From: Aporrectodea caliginosa
Lineage: Eukaryota > Annelida > Clitellata > Crassiclitellata > Lumbricidae
Assembly (NCBI GenBank): GCA_020284085.1
Contig: JACEVL010000081.1
Span: 1,093,501-1,157,500, forward strand
Length of the DNA: 64,000 bases
Direction of reading: 5' to 3'
Below are positions 9,873-21,902 of this stretch, in pieces. Numbering within the stretch: the first letter of the stretch is position 1; every line of letters starts with the position of its first letter. The notes under the pieces were generated by a model. It worked only from the letters and a program-made list of their open reading frames with translations, ran no database searches and was not told where the DNA came from. A program made the position numbers and the translations under genes.

Positions 9873-11259
9873 CAGTGCGACCACTCCTTGGGATTTTCCC
9901 AAGATCGTGGGATTTTGGGGTCCGGCTTGGGATCTGGGGATTTTGCAAAGTATACAGCAATCTTGGGATTTGTTTAAAGGTCTACAGACTAGTTTTTACC
10001 AGACTTGTATACGAGACATCAAACTCGAGACTGAGACCGAGACCGAGACAGTAGGGGTCCGAGACCGACATCGAGATCGAGACAGTGGGGTCCGAGACCG
10101 AGACAGACGAGAAACCAGGTCCAGAGACAGTTCGAGACAGTTCAAAACGAGTGAAATGCACATTGGACCCAAGTCCCGAAATATTTTTCTCAACTTTTGA
10201 AGTCTAATACAAGGGTCAAGTCACTGAAATCAGCCGATCATCTGAATTGTATAAACTATAAAAGAAATTAAATATTTCAGCCATTCTGAAAACTTCTAAA
10301 TGATTCTAAAATTTAAACCAACAAAATTCCATATAGGCCTATTAGCGATTTAGCGACATAAGTCACATCACTCACCTTGAGAAACTAGATGTTGTTACAA
10401 GCTTTTCGCCTATGTTGGCTTTACACAAACGACGAACGGCATGCCATTTATTTTGTTTTCATTGATTTCAAACTGCGTGAATACAAATTTCACGATTTCA
10501 GGTTCTTTATGAGACATTTTAAGATATTTGGAAATTTTGGACTGAAAGTGCAAACTTAAGACTGCTTTTTTCAATACTCTTAAATCTTAATACCAGAAAC
10601 ACCGCTTTTTAAAACTTCCTGTCTGTTTGGCACTTCCGATTAACTAGTTATCCGCTCGGCACAAAACAATTTTATAGCGCAATACTATACGAAATTCCGA
10701 ACAAAATAGTTCGTACGAGCTCTAGAACTTTGGAGACCGCTTCTACAAGAGAACAAGATTTTCGTTTCGAGCCAGTTTCCAAAAATACAAGACTTTTGCT
10801 TCGAGACCGTTTCCAAAAGTCAAGAAATGATCTCGAGACCGAGACCGAGACATTGGGGTCCGAGACAGAGACATCAAAAAACCTGTCTCGAGACGTCTCG
10901 AGACCGAGACATTGTCTCGAGATAATACAACTCTGGTTTTTACCGTACTTTCCAACAGTGGCAGCGAATCAGATTAGGAAAACTCGCTCAGTGGGTCAGT
11001 CTGAAAGACGTTATTATTATTGTAACTTGTTAACATCATAATTTGTTAATTCAACATTATGGTGCGGGGTTTTTTTCTTGCCAGTTCTTAGCTCGGCACT
11101 TTGCGAATAATTGTGATTGTTACAACACATGTCATAATATTATTTCATCACACCTTTTTCCTTTTCAGTGACTTAGGATTTTGTGGTACACTTTTGGCCA
11201 ATCGTGGGAATTTTGTTGGAAGATCTTGGGATTTCTGAAAATGGAGAGTGGTAGCACTG
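9873..11259. mobile_element. second hAT-family MITE hosting a nested hAT
   Basis: Termini CAGTGCGACCACTC (9873) and complement CAGTGCTACCACTC (ending 11259), with a shared CTTGGGATTT-type subterminal motif. The flanking octamers ACAACGTT (9865-9872) and AGCACGTT (11260-11267) match at 6 of 8 bases. Without the nested 936 bp element and its duplicated site it would be about 443 bp. The right flank near 10950-11160 also holds AT-rich filler. Confidence 0.7.
10000..10935. mobile_element. non-autonomous hAT element, copy 2 (nested)
   Basis: 936 bp, collinear with the copy at 8382-9306. It has the same termini, the same internal blocks and the same CGAGAC subterminal arrays (10023-10140 and 10832-10925, fewer units at each end). 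Perfect target duplication GTTTTTAC at 9992-9999 and 10936-10943. The two copies differ by small indels and in repeat-unit number. Confidence 0.88.
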
Positions 11260-11581
11260 AGCACGTTAGGCCTACTTCCTGGAAGCAGAGAAGTTGTTGG
11301 CCTATTTGTAAACATCGTTGGTACAATCTCTAGAATAAAACTGGTCTATAAAGTAATATTTGGATCTTGCCTGGGACCGATTTTGACCCTACCTGCCTAT
11401 CGATTTTGTTTTGACTGAGCGCCTGTGAATAAGCGGGTTTGTGCGCTGTAGAAATCTCGAGAATTTACAAGCTTTAGTTACATAATACGACGTGCAGATT
11501 TACTGTACCTTATAGGTCTTTGGGAACTGCTAAGTTCGAGAAACTCTGACTAGAGAATCTTCAGGCAATCTTCATAACTTG

Positions 11582-11782
11582 GCAAGCTTATAGTATCGAG
11601 GGCTGAAGGATTAACAGTGCGTAAGTTTACTGGCGTCGTCTGTTAGGGTCAGGTTATTCGTCGTGAGGGTCGGTTAGGATTAGGGTTAGTGTCATCATTA
11701 GAAAACCTGGTACCGCCCAGCGTCCGCGCAGTATGCCCAAAGATACTGTATAATCCTTCAGCCCCGATACTATAAGTGTGCC
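11582..11782. mobile_element. Mutator-like MITE, 201 bp
   Basis: Inverted ends containing CTTATAGTATCG and GGGCTGAAGGATTA on both sides, flanked by a perfect 9-base duplication CATAACTTG (11573-11581 and 11783-11791). A 9-base duplication is typical of MuDR/MULE elements. The core holds degenerate TTAGGG-like runs and GTGCGTAAGTTTA, which recur inside the larger element at 18044. Confidence 0.65.
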
Positions 11783-11791
11783 CATAACTTG

Positions 11792-12475
11792 TGGGCATGC
11801 TGTTTCACCTTAATCGTAATCGTAAGTTCTAAAATTTCTGTAGTGTTACTTCGGAGCTGAACGTAACGTACGGGCGTATTCACGAGCACTGCGTCAAGTC
11901 AGAGGGGTAGGCCAGAGATACTGTATGAAGAACTAGATCAAATAGTTTATGTTGAGAGTCAGGACATTGGCATTACCCTGCCAGAAATTCCATGGGCTTA
12001 AGATGGGACCCATATGAACTCGATAAAGATCCCATTATGAGAATGTGAGTCCTATTTGAGTTCCATGTGGGCATGCTGGCTAGGTATTTGTTAGATGGTT
12101 CTTGGAGTAGGGCATTTTCTTAATCCGCGTGCTCTGGTAGACCTAAGATAATGAATGCAGGTCTGGGTAATTGAGGCCAAGGAGGTTTGTGGACAGTCTA
12201 CCTTATTCTCATTGTTCTGCTTATATGAATATTCATTTAGCCTTCAACCCCCTTCATCGCAGAATGCCCTCTTATACCTTCTTTACCAATGCAATGCAGG
12301 TTTTAGTTGACCTACTGATCAAATATTGTTCATTCTTTTCCAAGATTGATAATATGTAAAATCTCTCACCTGAGTGTTTATGAATAACAATGCTACCTTA
12401 GTTTTTCTTATGGTGAAAACATGATTTTAAGATAAGATTCTCCTAGTGAGTATACAATATTCTTTTTGTGTATAG
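11792..12475. other. upstream region of ASB gene with dispersed repeat
   Basis: Holds a dispersed repeat at about 11817-11945 (core TATTCACGAGCACTGCGTC and CAGAGGGGTAG) that recurs at about 21695-21790 and 47452-47560. The region ends in a splice acceptor TTGTGTATAG at 12475, implying an untranslated 5' exon further upstream that I could not place. Confidence 0.4.
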
Positions 12476-12491
12476 GTTCTTTGGCTGAAGG

Positions 12492-13592
12492 ATGGATGTT
12501 TTAAACAATTTGGATCTGTTGCGGGATTTGACAGGAGCCATGAACAGTAGTCATCTACCAGTTGAGGCGCTGACAGCATATCTGAGAAAGGGTGGAGATC
12601 CAAATACGCACTACGTCATGTCACTGCTTTGTTAGTTTAATCTTTTCTTTCTTTGTGACCTTAGTCAATTTTGTAGCTTTAGTACATATCAGATGGTGTT
12701 GTGGAGAATCATGCCACCTGTCGAATGACTGACTGCAATAACTACCCATGGCTTTAATGGATAATATAGAAGTAAATTCTGGTAGGTCTACTGCAGTGAG
12801 ATAGAAGCAACTATGAATATTGTTACTGTAGTATTTAATTACGGTATGAAGTCAACATAACATATTTTATGAACAGCTGTGTATGTGTATTTTTACCAAT
12901 CATATTTACATGTTTACTCATTTCAAAGTTTAAATGCATGTCACCCCATGACCCCAATATAGTATATGTGACAATGCTTGTATGTGAACTGTCTTTGGAC
13001 AGTCTGTCACTGCTTGTAAGTCGCCACCTGTCGCTCCTTCTCTTTAAAAATACAGTCCATTGTATGTATGTATGTATGAGCACTTGTTATAGCGCCCCTT
13101 GAAGATTTCTACTCAGAGGCGCTCCCGACTACAGCGCGGACACTGAATCGGAGTTTCACGCCGAAGCGCATGAGCAATTAAGAGTGAAGGACTTGCCCAG
13201 GGTCCCTACGCGGCGGCTTGAGGCGGATTCGAACCCGCAACCCTCCGGCTGCAAGGTACCGAACGTACCCGTACACCACCGCGCCCATTGGCCTGTTTGC
13301 CTCACATTCCACATGTGCCATTCTTAATTTACATGTTGTTCTTGACATGTAGCACAGGCCTGTTATGTTGGACATCTGGAGATGGTGAAAGTCCTTCTGG
13401 ATGCAGGAGCCAAACCAAACTTTGCAGGAAAGAGTGGAAAACTTCCACTATATGTAGCTGCAAAGAACCAGAAACCTGGAAATCTGGAGATTGTGGAACT
13501 GCTAATAGCAAAAGGAGCCGATGTCAACTGCAAGCACGTAACTGGTTGGAGTTGCTTTTATTTTCCTACTTTCAACATAGAATAGAACTGGG

Positions 13593-13634
<42 letters not shown>

Positions 13635-16600
13635 TATATATATTACTAATTTACTGTCATCCAGATGTTATTTTTATTTGCTTGTTTCGTTGTCTCAACA
13701 TTGGTAGACTCTGCCACAACATGAGCTAATAATCAATCTGTTGATGTTGTTGCAATACATTTAGTCATTTGCACAATCTTAAGATCATTCTCATTTAATG
13801 TGTTTTTCTCAGTGTTAGTGCATACAACAGTGGTTTTCAACCGGGGTTCCGCGGAACGTAAGAGCGCTGGCCAAGGGTTCCGCTGCAGTTCACTATAAAA
13901 TTTAAATAAAACATCAACTGAATTCACAACAGGATGAGTGAAGACTTAAGTATGTATTTATAATGTAATATAGTAGGTGCAAATAACTGATGTTCAAAGT
14001 TTAAAATTCTAAAATATAAATATTACCCTAACATTACTATGTACAATCTGATTTTTTTAATTGGACAGGTGAAATGCACTAGGTTCAATAAGCAAATGAG
14101 TGCCTTGTGAAAGGTTCTGTCTAAATAGAAAGGTTGAAAACAACTGGTATACATTATACAGATAGACATACATGTACAAAATATATTGAAATAAGATGCA
14201 ATTGTAGTTTTCATCATGTTTCCGGAATGATTTGAAAAATGACATAGTTTTATCACCCAGTTCAGTACTTCACAATTTGTTATAATGCTGGGAAAAGAAA
14301 GTAAATTATCAGTAATTTCATTAGTTAGACATTGACTGTTTTGAAAATAATCAAAATGTGTCTCTAGGGGTAGCACGGTTCATTGCTGTTATTATTTTTA
14401 TAGATATATTTGACTTATTTATCTGTTATTTAGGTTCAACACCTCTTTTAGAAGCCGTTCTTGCAAATGATGAAATCAAAACAGCAATGCTGATCAAAGC
14501 TGGTGCCAATATCTTCGATTCAAACAATGGTGGAGAGACTGGTCTGCACATCAGTGCCATGAAAGGCAATGTAAAGATTATGAAGGTAGGCCATTCCTAC
14601 AGATAATAGACATACAAAAATCAGTTCAGTTTATTATGGGTTATTATTAGTTAATTATTTAATATTAATTTGCACAGCAATAATGTCAAGTGTAAATTTG
14701 ATGCATTCTACTGATTTTTTATTACGAAGTAGTCTTCATCATGCTCTACACTGGCTTCGCCTCCGGCAGCGTATCCTGTATCGGCTTTGCTCTCTCGTCT
14801 GGCAAAGCGTCTTGGGTACAGCTCCTCGCTACTTATGCTCCATCTTTACTCTCTCTTCCTATTTTTCGGGTCGCTCAGCCCTCCGTTCCTCTTCTCAGGG
14901 TGACTTCTTGTTTCCATTTGCCCGCACTGCTACTATGCAGCGCCAAGCATTCTCTGTCGTTGGTCCAACAGCGTGGAATGACTTGCCATCTTTCCTTCGC
15001 CTATCTCCTCGTATTCACTCGTCTTCCTTCTACGCCCTATTGAAGACTTCTCTATGATCAGGCCTGGCTTGGGAGCGCCTCTGAGTAGAGCCCTTGAAGA
15101 GGTGCTATATAAATTGATTGATTGATTGAGTGGCATTACTTGGGTTTTTGGAATTTCAGAATTGTTGATTTCAAGATGGTTAGGGTCCAATGGCTAGGCA
15201 AAGGGAAATTCAAAATAAACCCCATTAAATTTTGTTCTCTATCACACCTTAAATCACTATTACCGGGTATCTGTTTTCATTTGACTACTTTTGCTACCTA
15301 TAATACATGGATTTCTATGTCATCTGTGTGCTCTGACTGGCTTGTCAAACTTGTGCCATGATTCGGTCCACCGAATTCCTTTTTCTGCCCACGGAACCAT
15401 TCAGCATTTTAATTTTTAATATCCAAAATTATACGTTCCTTACTTAGGCCTACTACAGTTACTAGCAACCTCCTTCAACAAGAATCAACAGTGCAGTCTT
15501 GGAATTGCCAATAATCCTTACCTTCCTGGGGCAGGAAGTTCTAATGATAACTCATTACTAAAAGCATAATATTTCTGGGCAAGCAAATAAGCAAAGTAAA
15601 AATTTGTGGAACTATTAAAGCTTCGTGGAAGATATTAATTTATGACTAAATGCCTTGTCCTTGGTAAGTAATTTTGGTTCACATAATTAAATCTGTTCAG
15701 TCTTGCACTGTCAGTAAAAATGCGTATTGCTTTGAACAGCTTTTCTGAGAATGGCAAATATTGGAACAAACGTAATAATTATCACTGCTAACAGATGTGC
15801 ATTTAAGCAGACTTTGTAGAATAGCTACATCGGCTGTTGAAGCAAATATAGTTTACTTAATATAAGCACAAAGTGTATAATTGCCACCAAGACAACATTC
15901 AATAAAGATCAATTAATCCATAAATATTCGCTGACACAAGATGACACAGACGCAACTTGGTTACATGCATTGTTCGTTATTGGGTTGGTCAAGTCAAGGC
16001 CTCGAACCCCGCAGAGTATATGTAGCGAAATGGGATCTCATAAGGTAGGGCGGTTAAATGTCCTACATGTAGGTGTTCTTGTTGCTTCTGTGTAATTCAG
16101 CTGAAAGAACAAAACAAGTATAGTGTCTAAAAATATTTTACTTCCAAGCCGTTATCAGTTGATTTGCAAATCATAGTATGTTGATAATAGTAGTCCTTAC
16201 TTTTGAACAGGGCAGATATGGCAGAAATTGGTGATAATTTCAGCCTAACAAGAATTTTGTCATATAAAAATTTAAACCTTTGTCAGAATATGAACAATTG
16301 TTACCGTTTTAGGAAGAGTCACTGTTTGTCGCGTTTCCTTTGAATGTTTTAGATGTTCATCAACGCTGGCGTGCCTGCTAATGCTCTTAAGCGTCATGGT
16401 CCGGCAAGTAGCCTTTACACTGGTACGCAGCCACTTCATCTGACAGTTGTAGGTCCAAATGGTGGTCATGCAGAAGCTGCTACCCTCCTCCTTAACTCAG
16501 GAGCAAACGTTGATGCAACAGAGTGGAACGGTCGCACTACGCTGCACTTGGCTGCTATTCGCAATGCCTACCGCGTCGTCGACGTTCTCATAGCACACGG

Positions 16601-17201
16601 CTGTGGCCTTGATCCTATAAGCCTCGACAATGACGAACAGAAAACGCCTCTCATGAAAGCCATCGACCTCGGTCATCACGTGATTGTCGAGAAGTTGATC
16701 GCGGCTGGAGCACGGCTGGACACGACTGACCACTACGGAACAACTCCGTTAGTCACGGCGGTGTTCACGGGAAAGCCCCTCGTTGTTCAGCTGCTCTTGC
16801 GGGCAGGGTGCGACGTTAACCTTGCAATCCCAAATGGAGCAACGCCGTTCCGGGCATCGCTTCGACATGCACCATGCATAACGGAGATGCTTGTGCTGGC
16901 AGGATGTCGAGTGCCGCGTGACTTTTCTTCAAATATAACAGGACCTTTCCCGCTGGCAAATTATCCCAGTTTGTTAGAGTGGCTGATATGGTACTCCTTT
17001 AACCCTCCTAGCCTGCAGTTCTGCTGCCGTTCGCTGATAAGAAATGCACTTGGGTTTCGACCTGCAGAAAAGCTGGACTGGTTGAGTCCATCTCCAATTC
17101 CATTTCGAGTTAAGGAATTTCTGCTGTGCGATGATCTTGAGGATGTCATCGATCGTTATAGCAACACCATGAAAGAGACACCACAGGTGGACAGTTCATA
17201 G
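12492..17201 (+). CDS. ankyrin repeat and SOCS box protein (ASB-like)
   Basis: Likely substrate-recognition subunit of a Cullin5/Elongin BC ubiquitin ligase. Exons by splice signals and phase: 12492-12630, 13353-13544, 14434-14585, 16353-17201; joined length 1332 nt, 443 residues. All three junctions keep frame, and the exon 2/3 junction rebuilds the ankyrin motif GSTPLLEAV. Repeats include GHLEMVKVLLDAGAKPN, NLEIVELLIAKGADVN, ETGLHISAMKGN, GRTTLHLAAIRN, KTPLMKAIDLGHH and GTTPLVTAVFTGKP, roughly eight in all. The C-terminal SOCS box reads LQFCCRSLIRNALGF, then IPFRVKEFLL, giving a BC-box (SLIRNAL) and Cul5-box-like end. Intron 1 holds a SINE, intron 2 a hAT MITE and a TA repeat, intron 3 a LINE fragment. 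The exon 2 donor (GTTGGA) is weak but is the only one that fits phase. Which ASB subfamily it belongs to is not settled. Confidence 0.88.
13061..13287 (-). mobile_element. tRNA-derived SINE (family 1)
   Basis: On the minus strand it starts GGGCGCGGTGGTGTACGGGT (A box GGTGGTGTACGGG), then the B box GGGTTCGAATCC, a conserved body and the tail GAGCGCCTCTGAGTAGA...GGGGCGCTATA followed by tetranucleotide repeats. The tail matches that of the LINE fragments in this window. It lies in ASB intron 1. Confidence 0.85.
13594..13643. repeat. (TA)n microsatellite
   Basis: TA repeat just after the ASB exon 2 donor. Confidence 0.95.
13828..14146. mobile_element. hAT-type MITE, 319 bp
   Basis: Left end CAGTGGTTTTCAACCGGGGT and right end, on the complement, CAGTTGTTTTCAACCTTTC. 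Flanking octamers GCATACAA (13820-13827) and GTATACAT (14147-14154) match at 6 of 8. It sits in ASB intron 2. Confidence 0.65.
14683..15130 (+). mobile_element. LINE 3' fragment in ASB intron 3
   Basis: Encodes the reverse-transcriptase C-terminus: LHHALHWLRLRQRILYRLC, then QRQAFSVVGPTAWNDLP and YALLKTSL. It is followed by GGGAGCGCCTCTGAGTAGAG, GGTGCTATATAAATTG and an (ATTG)n tail. 5'-truncated. Same family as the fragments at 3775 and 35560. Confidence 0.85.
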
Positions 17202-18034
17202 TAGATGTTGCCAGGTCTGCACATTTTGGGATTGAATTGCACTGGCAACTCTGCACTGGCATGTGTGGATGCTAAGGAGCTCACGCTGTCTTTTGCTTCT
17301 GTTGAGCTCTTTAACCTTTCACAGCTGCCTGTTTTCTGTAAATGCTTGAAATACTCTTTCTGGTTGTGGATTACATGTATATTTTTAGATCTGAGTTTTT
17401 CTTAGAAATCTATAGGTTAGAGCCTATACACAACTTTTCACTTCTCTTGCTCCATTCTTGGCTTGTATATATAAATTTTGTTTGTTTGTTTGAATGTTTT
17501 AAGCTTGCCATGTAGAGCGCTGTGCGTTTGCTAGTGCTTCTCATTTTAGAATATGCTTACATGCATACAGTTACAATTAGATGTAACTGTGGACGCGTTA
17601 CGCGGATAGTTTCTTGTGAGAATGACGATGTCCTATTTATATTATATTGAATGATTTTATGTAGTTTATGTTTGTGTCCTTAATTGTCTGTCACCAATTT
17701 TTATTTGGTAAACCATGCTGACTGTTGGTCTCTTGGGAGTCCTTAAGATGTATGGCTAAAAACCATATTTTAGTCAAATTTGGCTTTGTTAAATGTAAGC
17801 ATTAGACTGGAATGTAATATTTAACTACATTGTGCACGATTAACTTCAAGCTGTGTAGATTCTGAAATAGATTTTCATTAATTCATTTCCAAGCAGATGT
17901 AAATTTAGGATAATAAGTCTTTACATCACAGCAATATTAGGCCTATTTCTTAAATATAGCCACAATTGGTATGCTAACGGCATCCTGATGCACAGAAACG
18001 TCTTTAAATAGGCTATGCTTTAATCAGTGTAGCT
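17202..18034. other. ASB 3' untranslated/intergenic region
   Basis: AT-rich sequence after the ASB stop codon. No convincing AATAAA signal close by and no coding frame. Confidence 0.4.
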
Positions 18035-18043
18035 AACCCGGCC

Positions 18044-18816
18044 GCGTATTAGTAGATCCTACCATGCTACGGGTCCAATGCTTTTTAGGAGCCAATAGAA
18101 TGACGAGTTATAAATAGCGTGACCTAGTTTATACTTTCGCCGAAATTGCTGTCAGATAAAATGGCTACCGAGGATGCCGTCCGATTTCGGGCGAACATTT
18201 GGTATCACTGTACAGCGTGCGTAAGTTTATAGGCGTTTTACGGTATCTTTGGCATGTTGCGCGGAAGGTGCCATGTTTTCTAATGACGACACTAACCCTG
18301 ACCCTAACCAACCCTGACAACGCCTAAACTTACCCTAACCAACTCTCAACCCTCCGAACCGACACTGAGGTCGCGATAAACCTTCGCACCCCAATTCTAT
18401 ATGTTTTATTACCAGATTTCGAACTCCGTACGAAGACTTAATCATACTGCGACGTGGGAGTCGGTTAGGGTCAGGGTTAGGGTTAGTGTCGTCATTTGAA
18501 AATATGATGCCATGCCAAAAGACACCGTATAACGGCAGTAAACTGATGCGGGTTTTGAACTAATAATTTAATGACCTCATCCTCGGCGTACCAACAAAAC
18601 TTTGGTATCAATAAAGTGATGTATGGGTGTTTAACGGGTAATACATATGCCCATTTGCTCAGTTGAAAGTGACCACTATCTCTAGTTGAGGGGTTTGTCA
18701 AGAGTCAAGACTTACTATCGGCTGAAACCAAACTAGGTCACGCTATTTATAACTCGTCATTCTATTGGCTCCTAAAAAGCATTGGACCCGTAGCATGGTA
18801 GGATCTACTAATACGC
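18044..18816. mobile_element. Mutator-like MITE with long inverted repeats
   Basis: 773 bp element with near-perfect terminal inverted repeats of about 90 bp, starting GCGTATTAGTAGATCCTACC and ending with its complement. Flanked by a perfect 9-base duplication AACCCGGCC (18035-18043 and 18817-18825). Long ends plus a 9-base duplication match MULEs. The interior holds CCCTAA/TTAGGG-like stretches (near 18293 and 18470) and the GTGCGTAAGTTTATAGGCG motif shared with the 201 bp element at 11582. No transposase. Confidence 0.82.
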
Positions 18817-19049
18817 AACCCGGCCAGTATGTGGTACCAGTGCCACGTCTGGATAAAACAGGAAGGCAACACCAACACTAGTCATCGTTATGCAGGACAC
18901 AACGCGCCACAGTGGTGGCAACCGCCCAGCCGCATTTTCGCCGATCCCAGGAGGGTACAGCAAATATTGTCAAACGCTAACAGACTGGATGAACCGTAGA
19001 ATGTGGATGGGGAGGTAGTGACATGCTTGCCTCTAGCGGTCTAGCCTAA

Positions 19050-19922
19050 GGGGCCGTCCATAAAGTACGTCACGCTCCAGGGGGTCAGAGGTTTAAGAAA
19101 GTGTGACAGTTTGTGACAGGGAGAGGGGGTCAGGCCATGTGTGACGTCACACATTTATTTATTTTTTATTTTATTTATAATTTATTTTTTATTTTTTAGT
19201 AGAATTTCATAGCTTTAAAATAATTTTCAAAAATTTTCTGAAACATTTTAATTAGTTTTATGTCAAAATAGCATGAAATGCATATCTCCTGAATGTGTTT
19301 TCACGATTCCTCTCGCTAGGAGCGCTAGTAATAATGCTGTTGCGAAGCCTTGTTTATGTATTAGCCTTGCTTTCGGAAGTATTATTATTTCTATGTTCGA
19401 AAGTGTGACGTACTTTAGGGGGGTCCGAGTTTTGTGACAGTTTGTGACAGGGGAGGGGGTAAAATGGTCAAAAATAGCGTGACGTACTTTGGGGCCGTCC
19501 ATAAAGTACGTCACGCTATTTTTGACCATTTTTACCCCCCTCCCCTGTCACAAACTGTCACAAAACTCGGACCCCCCTAAAGTACGTCACACTTCCGAAA
19601 GCAAGGCTAATACATAAACAAGGCTTCGCAACAGCATTATTACTAGCGCTCCTAGCGAGAGGAATCGTGAAAACACATTCAGGAGATATGCATTTCATGC
19701 TATTTTGACATAAAACTAATTAAAATGTTTCAGAAAATTTTTGAAAATTATTTTTAAAGCTATGAAATTCTACTAAAAATAAAAAATAAATTATAAATAA
19801 AATTTAAAAAAATAAATGTGTGACGTCACACATGGCCTGACCCCCCTCCCCCCTGTCACAAACTGTCACACTTTCTTAAACCCCCCTCCCCCTGGAGCGT
19901 GACGTACTTTATGGACGGCCCC
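19050..19922. mobile_element. head-to-head pair of GGGGCCGTCCAT MITEs (copy C)
   Basis: Two copies of a roughly 430 bp element in inverted orientation form one long palindrome (arms 19050-19490 and 19503-19922) around a 12-base centre GGGGCCGTCCAT. The pair is flanked by TAA on both sides (19047-19049, 19923-19925). The arms are almost identical, apart from homopolymer-type indels. A further terminus fragment (TATGGACGGCCCC) follows at 19928-19940. Subfamily termini read TAAAGTACGTCACG here versus TAAATGACGTCACG in copies A and B. Confidence 0.8.
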
Positions 19923-19940
19923 TAAATTATGGACGGCCCC

Positions 19941-21875
19941 AATGCCAACGTCTTGTATTTCTGCTTGGATTGCGTGGGGGAAGCTTAATCGTGTAAACCA
20001 ACCAGGCATTCTCAGAAACCTAGCCATAGATTCGGATTTAGATTGTTACTGCATTGTGATTTTAATGTTTTGAATGGGGGGGGGTCCATAGTGTAGTGGT
20101 AACACCAGTGGCGTGAAGAGCAGTAGGTAGCGGGATCGCTTACCGAACCCTCCCAAAGGTCCACTCAGCCTAGCATTCGCGAGATGGCGCGTTCGTAAAA
20201 ATGAGATGTAGGACGTGATGGGCGCCTTGCATGGCTGTCGTATACAGGTAAATTTAACTTCTCTAATAACTTGTGATCATCCGTTCATACTGATTTGTAT
20301 AGCCTAATCATCCTGCATTGTGTCGGTTTGAAATTAAACGAAGATTAGGCCTATTATATAGGCCTAATGTTGATGAAGCCACACAGAAGCTGAATTATCG
20401 TGTAACTTACGCAGAGAACACAACATAACTTAGTACAATGTCATAGGCCTACATGTAGAGATTATTCAGAGAGGCCTACATATCTGTATTCTAAAAACGC
20501 GACTATACACATCGCAAAAGCTGAAAATACGTCAACTGACTCAGAAATGACACAGATTTAGACAAATATTTGCCCAATTCGAACTCAACAGAAATGGTCA
20601 GAAACAGATTTAGGTAGACCTATGCCTACATAAACCGGAATGGCTAGCAATAGGTTCGGATTAATAATATTCTAGACCTAAATCGGTATCCCAGCAACGG
20701 CTAATGGGTTCAGATCATCGTAGCCAATAGGCCTATGCCTACATCGGAAGCGCCAGCAACAGATTCAAATGCATATAGGCCAATAGGCCTAGGTCGGAAT
20801 CACCAGCAACAAATTCAGATTAGGGCCTATAGGCCTGTTAGTCCCAGGCACCTTCAAGCGACGAATTGGAATATTTTCATAAGAAAAGATGTTACCGTGT
20901 TATTTCTTACCATATGTCACTGTTCATCGTTGCTACTTACTCACTAAGCCTTGGCATCCAGAATATCTGAATCATCAGCATTGAGTAATCTGCCAATGGC
21001 ATTTGTGGAGTTGTCCGAACTCGGCGTTAGAACTTCGTTGATTTGGAGTAGGTTATGTTTTTCAAGACGCCATAAATTCATTTTTATGAGGCATGTATTT
21101 AACTTATCGGGTGTTCTTTTATTGTAAGATTGTTGCCGATGTCAAGTTTACTTTATTATGACGGCAATTTGTGTCTGAACTGATAAACTGAAAGTTATTC
21201 AACATGGGTTTTGGCAATGGTTATCATTTACGGCCAACGACCTGTTTACGGGCAAGTGTCTGATAGACTGATGAGGTGACATTTTCGAGTTGAGAATTTG
21301 ATCATCGAGTTAACGAAATAGAGTATGGATTCAATATTTGCTAACTTTCCCAAAACGCTTTCAGTGTTTTGGGTCTTTGAGCAGAACTGACATGCACAGG
21401 AATTAAACCAGAATCTTGATGGTCAGATTAATATTTTATTAAATAATAGTTTTATTATTGTAAATAGTTTTATCACCTGCCTCTGCCACTCGCTTAGCTG
21501 CCTAGAAATTAGTTTCATTGGGCAGGCATGTGTGTTTTTCATGACAAATTGACAATAATAGTTGTTTGAATCATAGATAACTTTTATAGAGTTGTTTCTA
21601 GAACTAGGAGGGGGACTAAAATATTATAGGGCTCATCAGTCAGTGGTGACAATATATCAGACCCATTAAATGATTGAAAATGAGAAACATGGTCATAATC
21701 GTAAATGTAAACTTGAAATTTTTAAAGTGCCACTTCAAAGCTAAGTGCAGGGCCCCAGCTTATTCACAAGTGCTTGGTTGAAGATTTACAGTTGCTATGG
21801 CTGACAACAGTTACTGATACATTCAAGCATATTGTTGTTAAACTTGTAAATGACATTATTTCGATTATTCTTTAG
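19941..21875. other. intergenic region upstream of zinc-finger gene
   Basis: No gene recognised. Rich in TAGGCCTA-type palindromes (20340-20830). The stretch 20640-20850 has a loosely repeated phrase (CCAGCAACAGATTCAAA, GCCAATAGGCCTA). A tRNA-like head (TAGTGTAGTGGTAACAC) near 20091 may be a SINE relic. A copy of the TATTCAC dispersed repeat lies near 21695-21790. Confidence 0.4.
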
Positions 21876-21902
21876 GTGCATCTCGAACAGACAAGCTAAA
21901 GT

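Noticed and set aside
13187..13287. tRNA gene on the minus strand
   Set aside because: A and B boxes are present but the molecule does not close into a cloverleaf, and the body and tail identify a tRNA-derived SINE.
18290..18490. interstitial telomere array
   Set aside because: Only a few degenerate CCCTAA/TTAGGG units, all inside a MULE-like MITE; not a telomere relic in itself.
20091..20160. possible tRNA gene (TAGTGTAGTGGTAACAC...)
   Set aside because: An A-box-like start is present but no convincing B box, anticodon arm or acceptor pairing; at most a SINE relic.
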